In this document: one piece after another, positions 31,098 through 38,339 of the stretch
Numbering within the stretch: position 1 is the first letter of the stretch
How the letters are laid out: each line of letters starts with the position of its first letter
Origin: JAXGXJ01 sp963829545
GTDB taxonomy: Bacteria; Actinomycetota; Thermoleophilia; RBG-16-64-13
NCBI GenBank assembly: GCA_963829545.1
Contig: CAWHIX010000006.1
Span: forward strand, 72,372 to 136,371
Length of the DNA: 64,000 nt
Direction: 5' to 3'
The notes under the pieces: model-generated
What the model was told of the DNA's origin: nothing
Seen by the model: the letters and a program-made list of their open reading frames with translations, nothing else
The model's database searches: none
Position numbers and translations under genes: made by a program

Positions 31098-31589
31098 ATG
31101 AGCAAAACCTGTGTAAATCTTGGACACGAGCCCTGTGCCTCCGTAGCGTTGGACGAGCGCTTCCGCGCCGCCTACTGGCGGTCGATGAAGCACCTCGAAT
31201 CGCTCAGACTGCGCCAGTGGGAGGAGTCGAACCTCACTCTCCCCCAGTTGCGCGTACTCTTTCAGTTGCGACGGACCCCGGGCATCACCACAGGGTGCCT
31301 GGCCCGCAACCTGGGTGTCACCGTGTCGACCACCAGCGGGCTGGTCGCCAAGCTGGCAGAGCGCGGCCTGGTCGGCCGAGGCACTGTCGAAGGCGACCGA
31401 CGCCAGATACCCCTGACTCTGACCGAGGCCGGCCAAGAACTGGCCGGCGAACTGGCTGCGATCTCCCGTCCTTTCCTGGACGAAGTCATCGACGAGTTGG
31501 GCGACGGACTGGCGGACGTGGTCTCGGCTCTCGAGAATCTGTACGCGGCGGCCGAGCGAGTCCGCCGACGCGAGGACGAGTGCTCATGA
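31098..31589 (+). CDS. MarR-family transcriptional regulator
   Basis: A 163-residue winged-helix regulator: LTLPQLRVLFQLRRTPGITT, recognition helix VTVSTTSGLVAKLAERGLV, and the wing GDRRQIPLTLTEAG. Such proteins repress adjacent efflux genes until a ligand binds. The start is placed at ATG 31098 because a promoter with its -10 at 31086-31091 would initiate there; in-frame ATGs at 31080 and 31092 would lie inside or before the start site. The last bases overlap the MFS gene (ATGA), a typical marR-exporter pair. Confidence 0.88.
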   Translation: MSKTCVNLGHEPCASVALDERFRAAYWRSMKHLESLRLRQWEESNLTLPQLRVLFQLRRTPGITTGCLARNLGVTVSTTSGLVAKLAERGLVGRGTVEGDRRQIPLTLTEAGQELAGELAAISRPFLDEVIDELGDGLADVVSALENLYAAAERVRRREDECS

Positions 31590-32962
31590 GGCGCGCCCTG
31601 ACCTCCGGCTCCGCTCTGGCCCACGGATTCCGTTCGCTCAAGAACCGCAACTACAGGCTGTTCTGGTTCGGACAACTCGTGTCGCTGGCCGGCACGTGGA
31701 TGCAGGACGTCGCCCTCAGCTGGCTCGTCCTCAGCATGACCGACTCGCCCGTGGCGCTGGGTCTGACCATGGCCATCCGTTTCGCACCCGCCTTGCTCCT
31801 ATCGGCCTACAGTGGAGTGCTCGCCGACCGGTTGCCCAAACGCACCACCATGATCGTGGCTCAATCGCTGCAGATGGTGCTCGCTCTGGCCATGGCGATT
31901 CTGATCTCCGCCGATGTAGTCACCGTCGCTCTCATCTATCTTCTGACCGGAGTGCGCGGCATAGTCGAGGCGGTGGAGGCTCCCACCCGGCAGGCTTTCG
32001 TGCCCGAGATGGTGGGGTCTCACGATTTGCCCAACGCCATCGCTCTCAACTCGACCCTCTTCAACGCGGCCCGTATCGCCGGCCCGGCGGTGGGGGCGTT
32101 GGTGATCAGCACTCTGGGACTCGCGGCCTGCTTCTACGTCAACGCCCTGAGCTTCCTGGCCGTGATCGCCGCCCTGGCGGCTATGCGGACGGCCGACTTG
32201 CATCGCATGGGGTCGAAGAGCGTAAATACCGGCAGCAGCGGACTACGCGAGGGCTTCCGCTACGTCCGCGCCACCCCGGATTTGATCGTCATCTTCATCG
32301 CCATGGGAACGATGGCCACCTTTGGCTTCAACTTCCAGACTACCTTGCCGCTCGTCACTCGCTACATTCTCGACGGGGGAGCCTCCACCCTGGCTATGCT
32401 CATGACCGTCATGGGGGTGGGCGCCGTCGTGGCCGGTCTGATCGCGGCCTATCGTGGTAAGCCCAGGCAGCGTCTGCTCCTCATCTCCGGCACCGCGCTG
32501 TCTCTGATTCTCTTCCTGGTGGGGCTCTCCAACTCGCTGGCGATCACCACGGTGCTCATGTTCCTGGTGGGTCTGTCGAGCGTGCTCTTCCTCACCAGCT
32601 GCAGCACGCGCCTGCAGCTGCTGGTGCCTGATCACCTGCGGGGACGGGTGTTGGGCATCTACATGATGATCTTTGTGGGAACGATCCCTCTGGGCAGCTA
32701 CCTCATCGGGCAGTTGGCCGAATCGGTGGGCGTTCAGACGACGATGATCATCCTGGCCTCGCTCTGCTTCATCGGGATGGGGGCGGCGTTCGCGTATGCG
32801 CGGCGGACCCGTCCCGTCGCCGGCAGCGCTCGTCCCGCGACCGCCTTCGCGCAGACCGCAGAGGCGCGCCTGCGCGCACCGCGGCGGGGCGAAGACGGAA
32901 GGTATGCAGAGTCTCAGACTGGACGACCTGCGGGCGCAGGAGTACCGCGGGCGCAGGAGTAG
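31586..32962 (+). CDS. MFS exporter (MFS_3 / enterobactin-exporter-like)
   Basis: A 458-residue, 12-segment transporter. The N-terminal region FRSLKNRNYRLFWFGQLVSL and the cytoplasmic loop ADRLPKRTTMIVAQSLQ are typical of the MFS_3 (EntS-like) family. VRGIVEAVEAPTRQAFVPEM and the C-terminal loop LLVPDHLRGRVLGIYMM also fit. It is translationally coupled to the MarR regulator, so it probably exports the ligand that relieves repression. The last ~45 residues are hydrophilic and low in conservation. Confidence 0.9.
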   Translation: MRRALTSGSALAHGFRSLKNRNYRLFWFGQLVSLAGTWMQDVALSWLVLSMTDSPVALGLTMAIRFAPALLLSAYSGVLADRLPKRTTMIVAQSLQMVLALAMAILISADVVTVALIYLLTGVRGIVEAVEAPTRQAFVPEMVGSHDLPNAIALNSTLFNAARIAGPAVGALVISTLGLAACFYVNALSFLAVIAALAAMRTADLHRMGSKSVNTGSSGLREGFRYVRATPDLIVIFIAMGTMATFGFNFQTTLPLVTRYILDGGASTLAMLMTVMGVGAVVAGLIAAYRGKPRQRLLLISGTALSLILFLVGLSNSLAITTVLMFLVGLSSVLFLTSCSTRLQLLVPDHLRGRVLGIYMMIFVGTIPLGSYLIGQLAESVGVQTTMIILASLCFIGMGAAFAYARRTRPVAGSARPATAFAQTAEARLRAPRRGEDGRYAESQTGRPAGAGVPRAQE

Positions 32963-33125
32963 ACGAGGGGTGGGCGCCGACAACCTATGGGCCTCGCTTA
33001 CTACTGAGCACTAGGTAGCTTTCGACCCGTCTCGGTGCTACGATTGGCCCGTCGTCCTCCCCGGTCCACGCCCTCGGCTGCCGGGGCGGCATCTCCATTC
33101 GGCATCGGTTACGGAGGTTCGCAAA

Positions 33126-33920
33126 ATGCGCTTCATCGACGCTCATCTACATACGGACATGATCGAGGACAAGCAGCTGCAGAAGCTGGTCATGATGGGC
33201 ATGGAGGCGGCCGTCGTCCCCAGTCCGCACATGTACTTGGGCAGCAAGGATGCCGACAGCGTGCTCCTGATGTGGGAGCGCTTCCTGGGCATGGAGACCA
33301 CCACTGCCGCTACGCTCGGCTTCGAGCTGTTCACTTCTCTGTCGGTGCCCTTCTTCGGGGTCAACCACGCCGACGCCGAGAAGTGCCTGGCCCGCATGCC
33401 CGAGTTCCTGCAGGCCGATCGGGCTGTGGCCATCGGTGAGATCGGCCTCGACACCGGCACTCAGTTCGAGCAGGACCTGTTCCGTGAGCACCTGCGCATC
33501 GCCAAGGCTCACGACGTGCCCGTGATCCTCCACACGCCAATCCGCATGGCTCCCCAAGGGCCGAAGGTGCTTCCCATGGTGCTCGACATCATCAAGGAAG
33601 AGGGCTTTCCCGTCGAGAAGTGCGTCTTCGACCATGCTTCCGAGCCCACCCTCGACTGGCGCGCGGCCACCGGGGGCATGATCGGTCTCTCGGTGTGCTG
33701 GGACAAGATGCCGCCGGAACCGGCCGCCCAGTATGTGGTCGACAACCCGGACAAGCGCGACCAGATCATAATCAACTCCGAGCTGGGTGGCGAGGGCAAC
33801 GACTACTTCATGGTCCCCCGAGTCATGCTGGCCATGAAGTTGTTCGGCCTCGACAAAGAGACCATCGACAAGGTGTGCTGGCAGAATCCGAGGGACTTCT
33901 TCCGGCTGCCCGTCGACTGA
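33126..33920 (+). CDS. TatD-like metal-dependent hydrolase
   Basis: The 264-residue amidohydrolase-fold protein has the first metal motif IDAHLHTD, the middle motif AIGEIGLDTG, the metal-ligand His in VPVILHTPIR, FDHAS, and NSELGGEGNDY near the last Asp/Glu position. This is the TatD/YcfH plan (DNase or other phosphodiester hydrolase), but it is divergent and the substrate is not evident. It stands alone in its direction; the upstream 160 bp holds no obvious promoter match. Confidence 0.8.
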   Translation: MRFIDAHLHTDMIEDKQLQKLVMMGMEAAVVPSPHMYLGSKDADSVLLMWERFLGMETTTAATLGFELFTSLSVPFFGVNHADAEKCLARMPEFLQADRAVAIGEIGLDTGTQFEQDLFREHLRIAKAHDVPVILHTPIRMAPQGPKVLPMVLDIIKEEGFPVEKCVFDHASEPTLDWRAATGGMIGLSVCWDKMPPEPAAQYVVDNPDKRDQIIINSELGGEGNDYFMVPRVMLAMKLFGLDKETIDKVCWQNPRDFFRLPVD

Positions 33921-33986
33921 GAGGGCGCCCGCCCGGCCCTACTGGCGCGCCCGCTTTCCCCGAGCGGCGCGACCGTCTCGTCTTCG

Positions 33987-34457
33987 TCAACCCCCGGTCT
34001 TCTCCGGCCTGTGTCGGGGGGCGATAGGGTGGGGTTCCCGCCCCTCCAGCCCGACTATCCCCCTGCGCCACTCTTCGGGTAGGGGGGCGCGCCGGCCCGC
34101 TGCGTAGTCGTACGAGACTATCTCTGCGTCGCCTAGGGCCGCCACTTTTCCCGCCTTACGGCTGATGGCGGAGTGCTCCATGATGAGGCGGTCTTCGCCC
34201 AGCGCTCGTACCCGGGCACCGACCGAAAGGGTGTCGGGGTAGGTCACCGGCAGCTTGTAGCGGCAACTCACCGAGGCGATGATCAGTCCGCGCTCTCTCC
34301 ACGCCGGTCCGGGGGGTTCCATACCCATTCGCTCCAGATAGGCGACGCGCGCGGTCTCGAAGTACTGCAGGTAGATTATGTTGTTGACGTGGCCGAGGGC
34401 GTCCATCTCCCCCCAGCGCACCTCCACCTCTACCACCACGGGATAGTCGCTCAGCAT
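33987..34457 (-). CDS. acyl-CoA thioesterase, YbgC/4HBT family
   Basis: A 156-residue hotdog-fold protein. VRWGEMDALGHVNNIIYLQYFE holds the catalytic Asp and HVNN motif of the 4-hydroxybenzoyl-CoA thioesterase family. CRYKLPVTYPDTLSVGARV and EHSAISRKAGKVAALGDAEIV follow. It hydrolyses acyl-CoA thioesters; chain preference is unknown. The ATG at 34457 is preceded by AGGAGACCAG. Divergent from the SPFH operon. Confidence 0.9.
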   Translation of the reverse strand: MLSDYPVVVEVEVRWGEMDALGHVNNIIYLQYFETARVAYLERMGMEPPGPAWRERGLIIASVSCRYKLPVTYPDTLSVGARVRALGEDRLIMEHSAISRKAGKVAALGDAEIVSYDYAAGRRAPLPEEWRRGIVGLEGREPHPIAPRHRPEKTGG

Positions 34458-34554
34458 CTGGTCTCCTGGAGCAATCGTGGGTAAGCGTCGTCGCTTCGTG
34501 CCATCTCATTGTACCCCTCCGGCATCCGCCCTCCCCGGGTGCGCCTGCGACGGG

Positions 34555-34583
34555 TTGATATCAAAAAGATATCGTAATAATAT
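34555..34583 (+). promoter_or_regulatory. near-consensus promoter of the SPFH operon with internal palindrome
   Basis: TTGATA (34555-34560), a 17-bp spacer and TAATAT (34578-34583) match the sigma-70 consensus at 10 of 12 positions with optimal spacing. The spacer contains GATATC-AAAAA-GATATC (34557-34573), a symmetrical site that could bind a small regulator, for example the ribbon-helix-helix protein encoded in this operon. It is about 65 bases before the SPFH start. Confidence 0.7.
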
Positions 34584-34648
34584 GAGACGGCGAACAACGC
34601 AAGACGTGTCGCTGGGACAGTCTCGCCGAGACATAGGCAGGAGGAGAG

Positions 34649-35671
34649 ATGGAAGTGCAGCGGGACTCGCTCAACCACGAGCGAGAGGCGAAAGCGATGA
34701 ACGGCTGGGGCATGCTGGTCGCCGTCATCGTTCTGATAGTCGGAGGTATCGCGCTACTGATCGTGGCCGGTGTCCTGGGAGACCAGGGTACGGCCGGCGC
34801 GGGCACCATCTGGGCGCTGGTGATAGCGGGCATCGTCCTGCTTGTGGTCGGAAGCATCCTGGCTCCGGGCTTCTTCACCCTGGAGCCCAACGAGACGCGG
34901 GTGCTGGTACTGTTCGGCGACTACAAAGGCACCGTGCGCCAGGGCGGCTTCCGCTGGGGCAATCCCTTCTACTCCAACGGTCCCACGGCCAAGGTCAGCA
35001 CCGATCAAGCGGCGGATTCCTCCAAGTCCGGGTCGGCGGGCAAGAAGGGCCAGAGCACGCAGACCGTGAAGAAGTTCCCGCGCTACAAGGTGTCGGTGCG
35101 GGCCCGCACCCTGAACGGGCCCAAACTCAAGGTGAACGACAGGCGTGGAAACCCGGTGGAGATAGCCACGGTCGTGGTCTGGAGGGTCCGCGACACCGCC
35201 CAGGCCGTGTTCGACGTCGACGATCTGCAGCTCTATGTCGAGACCCAGAGCGAGACGGCCCTGAGGCATCTCGCCAGTTCGTACGCCTACGACCACGGCG
35301 AGGAGAACGAGATCACTTTGCGGAGCAACGTCGACGAGGTATCGCAGGCGCTCAAGGACGAGCTGGATCAGCGTCTGGCTCGGGCCGGGGTGTTGGTCGA
35401 AGAAGCCCGGCTGACCCATCTGGCCTATGCTCCCGAGATAGCGCAGGCCATGCTGCGGCGTCAGCAGGCCGAAGCCATCATCGACGCGCGGCAGAAGATC
35501 GTGCACGGGGCCGTCAGCATGGTGGACATGGCCCTGCGCGAGCTGGCCGAGAAGAACGTGATCGAACTCGACACGGAACGCAAGGCCGCCATGATCAGCA
35601 ATCTGATGGTGGTGCTGTGCGGTGAGTCAGAGGTGCATCCGGTTGTGAATGCAGGTACCCTCTACGCATAA
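34649..35671 (+). CDS. SPFH/Band-7 domain membrane protein
   Basis: A 340-residue protein with two N-terminal membrane segments (about residues 20-43 and 53-73) and an SPFH domain: FFTLEPNETRVLVLFGDYKGT, NPVEIATVVVWRVRDTAQAVFDV and ALRHLASSYAYD. A helical region (LDQRLARAGVLVEEARLTHLAYAP) follows. The flotillin/prohibitin/HflC superfamily organises membrane microdomains or modulates proteases. It is first in an operon with a ribbon-helix-helix protein and an M29 aminopeptidase. Confidence 0.9.
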   Translation: MEVQRDSLNHEREAKAMNGWGMLVAVIVLIVGGIALLIVAGVLGDQGTAGAGTIWALVIAGIVLLVVGSILAPGFFTLEPNETRVLVLFGDYKGTVRQGGFRWGNPFYSNGPTAKVSTDQAADSSKSGSAGKKGQSTQTVKKFPRYKVSVRARTLNGPKLKVNDRRGNPVEIATVVVWRVRDTAQAVFDVDDLQLYVETQSETALRHLASSYAYDHGEENEITLRSNVDEVSQALKDELDQRLARAGVLVEEARLTHLAYAPEIAQAMLRRQQAEAIIDARQKIVHGAVSMVDMALRELAEKNVIELDTERKAAMISNLMVVLCGESEVHPVVNAGTLYA

Positions 35672-35679
35672 CATCCCCG

Positions 35680-35871
35680 ATGGCACGTAAGCAGTTCCTG
35701 CTCCGCGTCGACGCCGGCCTCTGGGAGGACCTGGAGGCCTGGGCCGCGGACGAGTTGCGCAGTGTCAACGGGCAGGTCGAGTATCTGTTGCGCGAGGCGG
35801 TCAGGAAGCGTAAGGGCAGCGCGGGCCAACCGCCGCCCAACCAGGAGATACCTGAGAAAGGACGGACATGA
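35680..35871 (+). CDS. Arc-type ribbon-helix-helix protein
   Basis: A 63-residue protein: KQFLLRVDAGLWEDLEAWAADE forms the strand and first helix, LRSVNGQVEYLLREAVRKRK the second. This is an Arc/MetJ-like DNA-binding fold often encoded directly after SPFH proteins. It starts 8 bases after the SPFH stop and ends in an ATGA overlap with the aminopeptidase gene. It could autoregulate through the palindrome at 34557-34573; that is inference. No toxin is adjacent, so an antitoxin role is unlikely. Confidence 0.8.
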   Translation: MARKQFLLRVDAGLWEDLEAWAADELRSVNGQVEYLLREAVRKRKGSAGQPPPNQEIPEKGRT

Positions 35872-36974
35872 GAGACCCACGGCTCGAGGTGCTGGCCGCG
35901 AATCTGCTGGACTACTCCTTGGCCATCAAGGCCGGCGAGAAGGTGCTCATCGAGGGAGAGACCGGGTCGGAAGAGCTCATGATCGCGCTGGTGGAAGAGA
36001 CCTACCGGCGCGGCGCCGTCCCCTTCGCCACCCTCGGTGATGCCCGCCTGCGCAGGGCGTGGCTCCTCGGCGCCCATCGTCAGCAGATGGACCTCCAGGT
36101 GGGCTGGGAGATGCACCGGATCGGTGATGTCGACGCGAGCATCTTCATCCTGGCGGGCGGCAACGCCTCCGAGATGGCCGATATCCTTCCCGGGACTCTG
36201 GAGGCGTCTCGCCTGGCCTCCGAGCCTCTGGTGGAGCTGTATCTGAAGAAGAGGTGGGTGCTTCTTCGCCATCCCACCCCGGCCGCGGCCCAGGCGGCGG
36301 GCATGTCCACGGAGGCCTTCGAGGACTTCTGCCTGGCCGTGTCGACGCTCGACTACGCCCACATGTCTCAGGCCATGGATCCCCTGGTCGAACTCATGGG
36401 ACGCAGCGACCGGGTGCGCATCGTCGCTCCGGACACCGATCTGAGTTTCTCGATCAAGGGCATCCCCATCATGAAGGCGGCCGGCACCAACAACATCCCC
36501 GACGGCGAGGTCTTCACCTCTCCCGTACGCGACTCCGTGAACGGCACCATCCTCTTCAACACACCCTCCCTGGAGGACGGGACCACCTACGAGCGGGTGC
36601 GGCTCGTCTTCCGGGACGGCCGCGTGGTGGAGGCCGACGCCAACGAACCCGAGAAGCTGGCGCGCATGCTGGATACCGACGAGGGCTCGCGCTATCTGGG
36701 GGAGTTCGCATTGGGGGTGAACCCGTCCATCGACAAGCCCATGAAGGACACGCTCTACGACGAGAAGATCGGCGGCAGTCTCCACGTGGCGCTCGGTCGC
36801 GCCTACGACGACGCCGACAACGGTAACCGCTCCAGCGTGCACTGGGATCTGGTGCTCATCCAGACGCCCGCGTGGGGCGGAGGGGAGATCTGGTTCGACG
36901 AGGTGCTGGTGCGCAAGGACGGTCGTTTCGTGCTGCACGAACTGGAGGGTCTGAACCCGGAGAACCTGGTCTAG
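35868..36974 (+). CDS. M29-family aminopeptidase
   Basis: A 368-residue metalloaminopeptidase of the thermophilic AmpS/AmpT type, which removes N-terminal residues using two metal ions. DLSFSIKGIPIMKAAGTNNIPDGEVFTSP contains the first metal Glu. The region around EKLARMLDTDEGSRYLGEFALG carries another Glu. SSVHWDLVLIQT contains the His-Asp ligands, and GEIWFDEVLVRKDGRFV forms the end. Its start overlaps the ribbon-helix-helix stop (ATGA). The operon SPFH-Arc-M29 hints at a membrane-linked protein quality role. Confidence 0.92.
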   Translation: MRDPRLEVLAANLLDYSLAIKAGEKVLIEGETGSEELMIALVEETYRRGAVPFATLGDARLRRAWLLGAHRQQMDLQVGWEMHRIGDVDASIFILAGGNASEMADILPGTLEASRLASEPLVELYLKKRWVLLRHPTPAAAQAAGMSTEAFEDFCLAVSTLDYAHMSQAMDPLVELMGRSDRVRIVAPDTDLSFSIKGIPIMKAAGTNNIPDGEVFTSPVRDSVNGTILFNTPSLEDGTTYERVRLVFRDGRVVEADANEPEKLARMLDTDEGSRYLGEFALGVNPSIDKPMKDTLYDEKIGGSLHVALGRAYDDADNGNRSSVHWDLVLIQTPAWGGGEIWFDEVLVRKDGRFVLHELEGLNPENLV

Positions 36975-37004
36975 CAGTCTCCTGGCGGCTCCGCGCCCGC
37001 CCGC

Positions 37005-38312
37005 CTACTCCTTTGCGGCAGGCTCCGGCGGACCGGACTCCGCCAGCCGGTCCGATGCTCTTCCCGCCCGGTCGTAGAGCGGGACGGCCGCCAGATGGAT
37101 GAGGCCACCTATGGTGTAGGCCACCGCCTTGGAGATCGTCTGGGCCGCGTAGCCGAGTCCCAGTTGGCCGGCCACCGCGCCGATGTCGCCAAAGAAGGAG
37201 TCGAAGGAGAGCACGGTGGCGCGCTGCGCAGAGGGGATGTGCTCGTTGATGTAGGCGCTACGCACGGGCCGGTTGATCCCATCGAGCAAGCCGAACACAG
37301 CCAGTAGCACCACCACGATGACAAAGGCCGCGAGATCCTTCCCGTCCCATATCAATCCTACGAAGCCGACTCCGATCGCACACAGTGCGGTACCCAGGGA
37401 GGCCCACAAGAGCACGCGGGCCGGCCGCGAGCCCAGGCGACTCTTGGAGATGGGGCCCACCAACGTGTTCCCCGCCACCCCGGAGAGCGCGAAAAGGGCC
37501 GTGATGGCGCCCGCCACCCACACCAGATCCTCCTGGCCGAGTAGTTCGAGCACGTACGGCTGAGATGCGTAGAAGAAGTACCACAGCAGCACTCCGTTCA
37601 GGAGCGACGTGAAGAGCAAGGGCCTGACGACCGGATGCCGCCAACCGTGGTTGATCCCCGCACCGAAGATCTTGCGGCTCTCCTCGCCGAAGCGCGACAC
37701 GCGGAAGGCCCGCGGCTCAAAGCCGATGTCGTGCATGAAGGCAAGCGTGACGAAGAACGCTCCCACCAGCAATCCGGTGCGGACAAGGTAGGGGATGGCC
37801 AGGTCGATCTGACCCAGCAGTCCCCCGACCAGGGTCCCGAAGAGCATGGAGATGTTGGCGAAGATGCCCATGCGCGCGAAGACGCGGTCCTTCCCTCCGG
37901 AGAACCCCGTAGCGTCGAGGGCGTCGACCAGCCAGGCATCCACCGCCCCCGTCTGGCACGTGAAGCCGAACCCCAGGAGGATGGAGGCGAGGATGAAACC
38001 GGTCAGGCCCCAGTCGAACACGGCCGAGCCCACGTATCCAAGGGTGGCCACGGCCAGCGAGCCGATGCCGAGGAGGAACGAAGCGCGGCGCCCGACCGTG
38101 TCGGCCACCACGCCCGTTGGAATCTCGAACACTATCTGGCCGGCGCTGAAGGTGGCGTTGACGAGCATCACCTGGAAGATGTCCAGACCGGCGTCGAGGA
38201 GGAAGAGCGTGTTGACTCCCCAGATGATCGACGCCGACAGCGTGAAGAGGGCGTTGATCGTGTAATAGGTGCGCTGGATGCGCCGAGGGGTGTAGGCGAC
38301 CGGTGGGCTCAT
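37005..38312 (-). CDS. MFS transporter
   Basis: A 435-residue membrane protein with about 12 hydrophobic segments. FQVMLVNATFSAGQIVFEIPTGVVADTVGRRAS is the loop 2-3 signature of the major facilitator superfamily, and GPISKSRLGSRPARV is the corresponding loop in the second half. No close substrate signature is visible. It starts 28 bp after the P-type ATPase stop on the same strand, so the two may share a transcript. Confidence 0.85.
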   Translation of the reverse strand: MSPPVAYTPRRIQRTYYTINALFTLSASIIWGVNTLFLLDAGLDIFQVMLVNATFSAGQIVFEIPTGVVADTVGRRASFLLGIGSLAVATLGYVGSAVFDWGLTGFILASILLGFGFTCQTGAVDAWLVDALDATGFSGGKDRVFARMGIFANISMLFGTLVGGLLGQIDLAIPYLVRTGLLVGAFFVTLAFMHDIGFEPRAFRVSRFGEESRKIFGAGINHGWRHPVVRPLLFTSLLNGVLLWYFFYASQPYVLELLGQEDLVWVAGAITALFALSGVAGNTLVGPISKSRLGSRPARVLLWASLGTALCAIGVGFVGLIWDGKDLAAFVIVVVLLAVFGLLDGINRPVRSAYINEHIPSAQRATVLSFDSFFGDIGAVAGQLGLGYAAQTISKAVAYTIGGLIHLAAVPLYDRAGRASDRLAESGPPEPAAKE

Positions 38313-38339
38313 GGACGTAGGCGGCTCATCGGCTTCGGT

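Noticed and set aside
35680..35871. Toxin-antitoxin pair around the ribbon-helix-helix gene
   Set aside because: The partner genes are SPFH and an M29 aminopeptidase, not a toxin; the SPFH-Arc pairing is a known arrangement.
35595..36938. Long open frame of ~447 codons antisense to the M29 aminopeptidase gene
   Set aside because: It lacks family features and a ribosome site; long antisense frames are common in GC-rich DNA. The plus-strand gene has clear M29 motifs.
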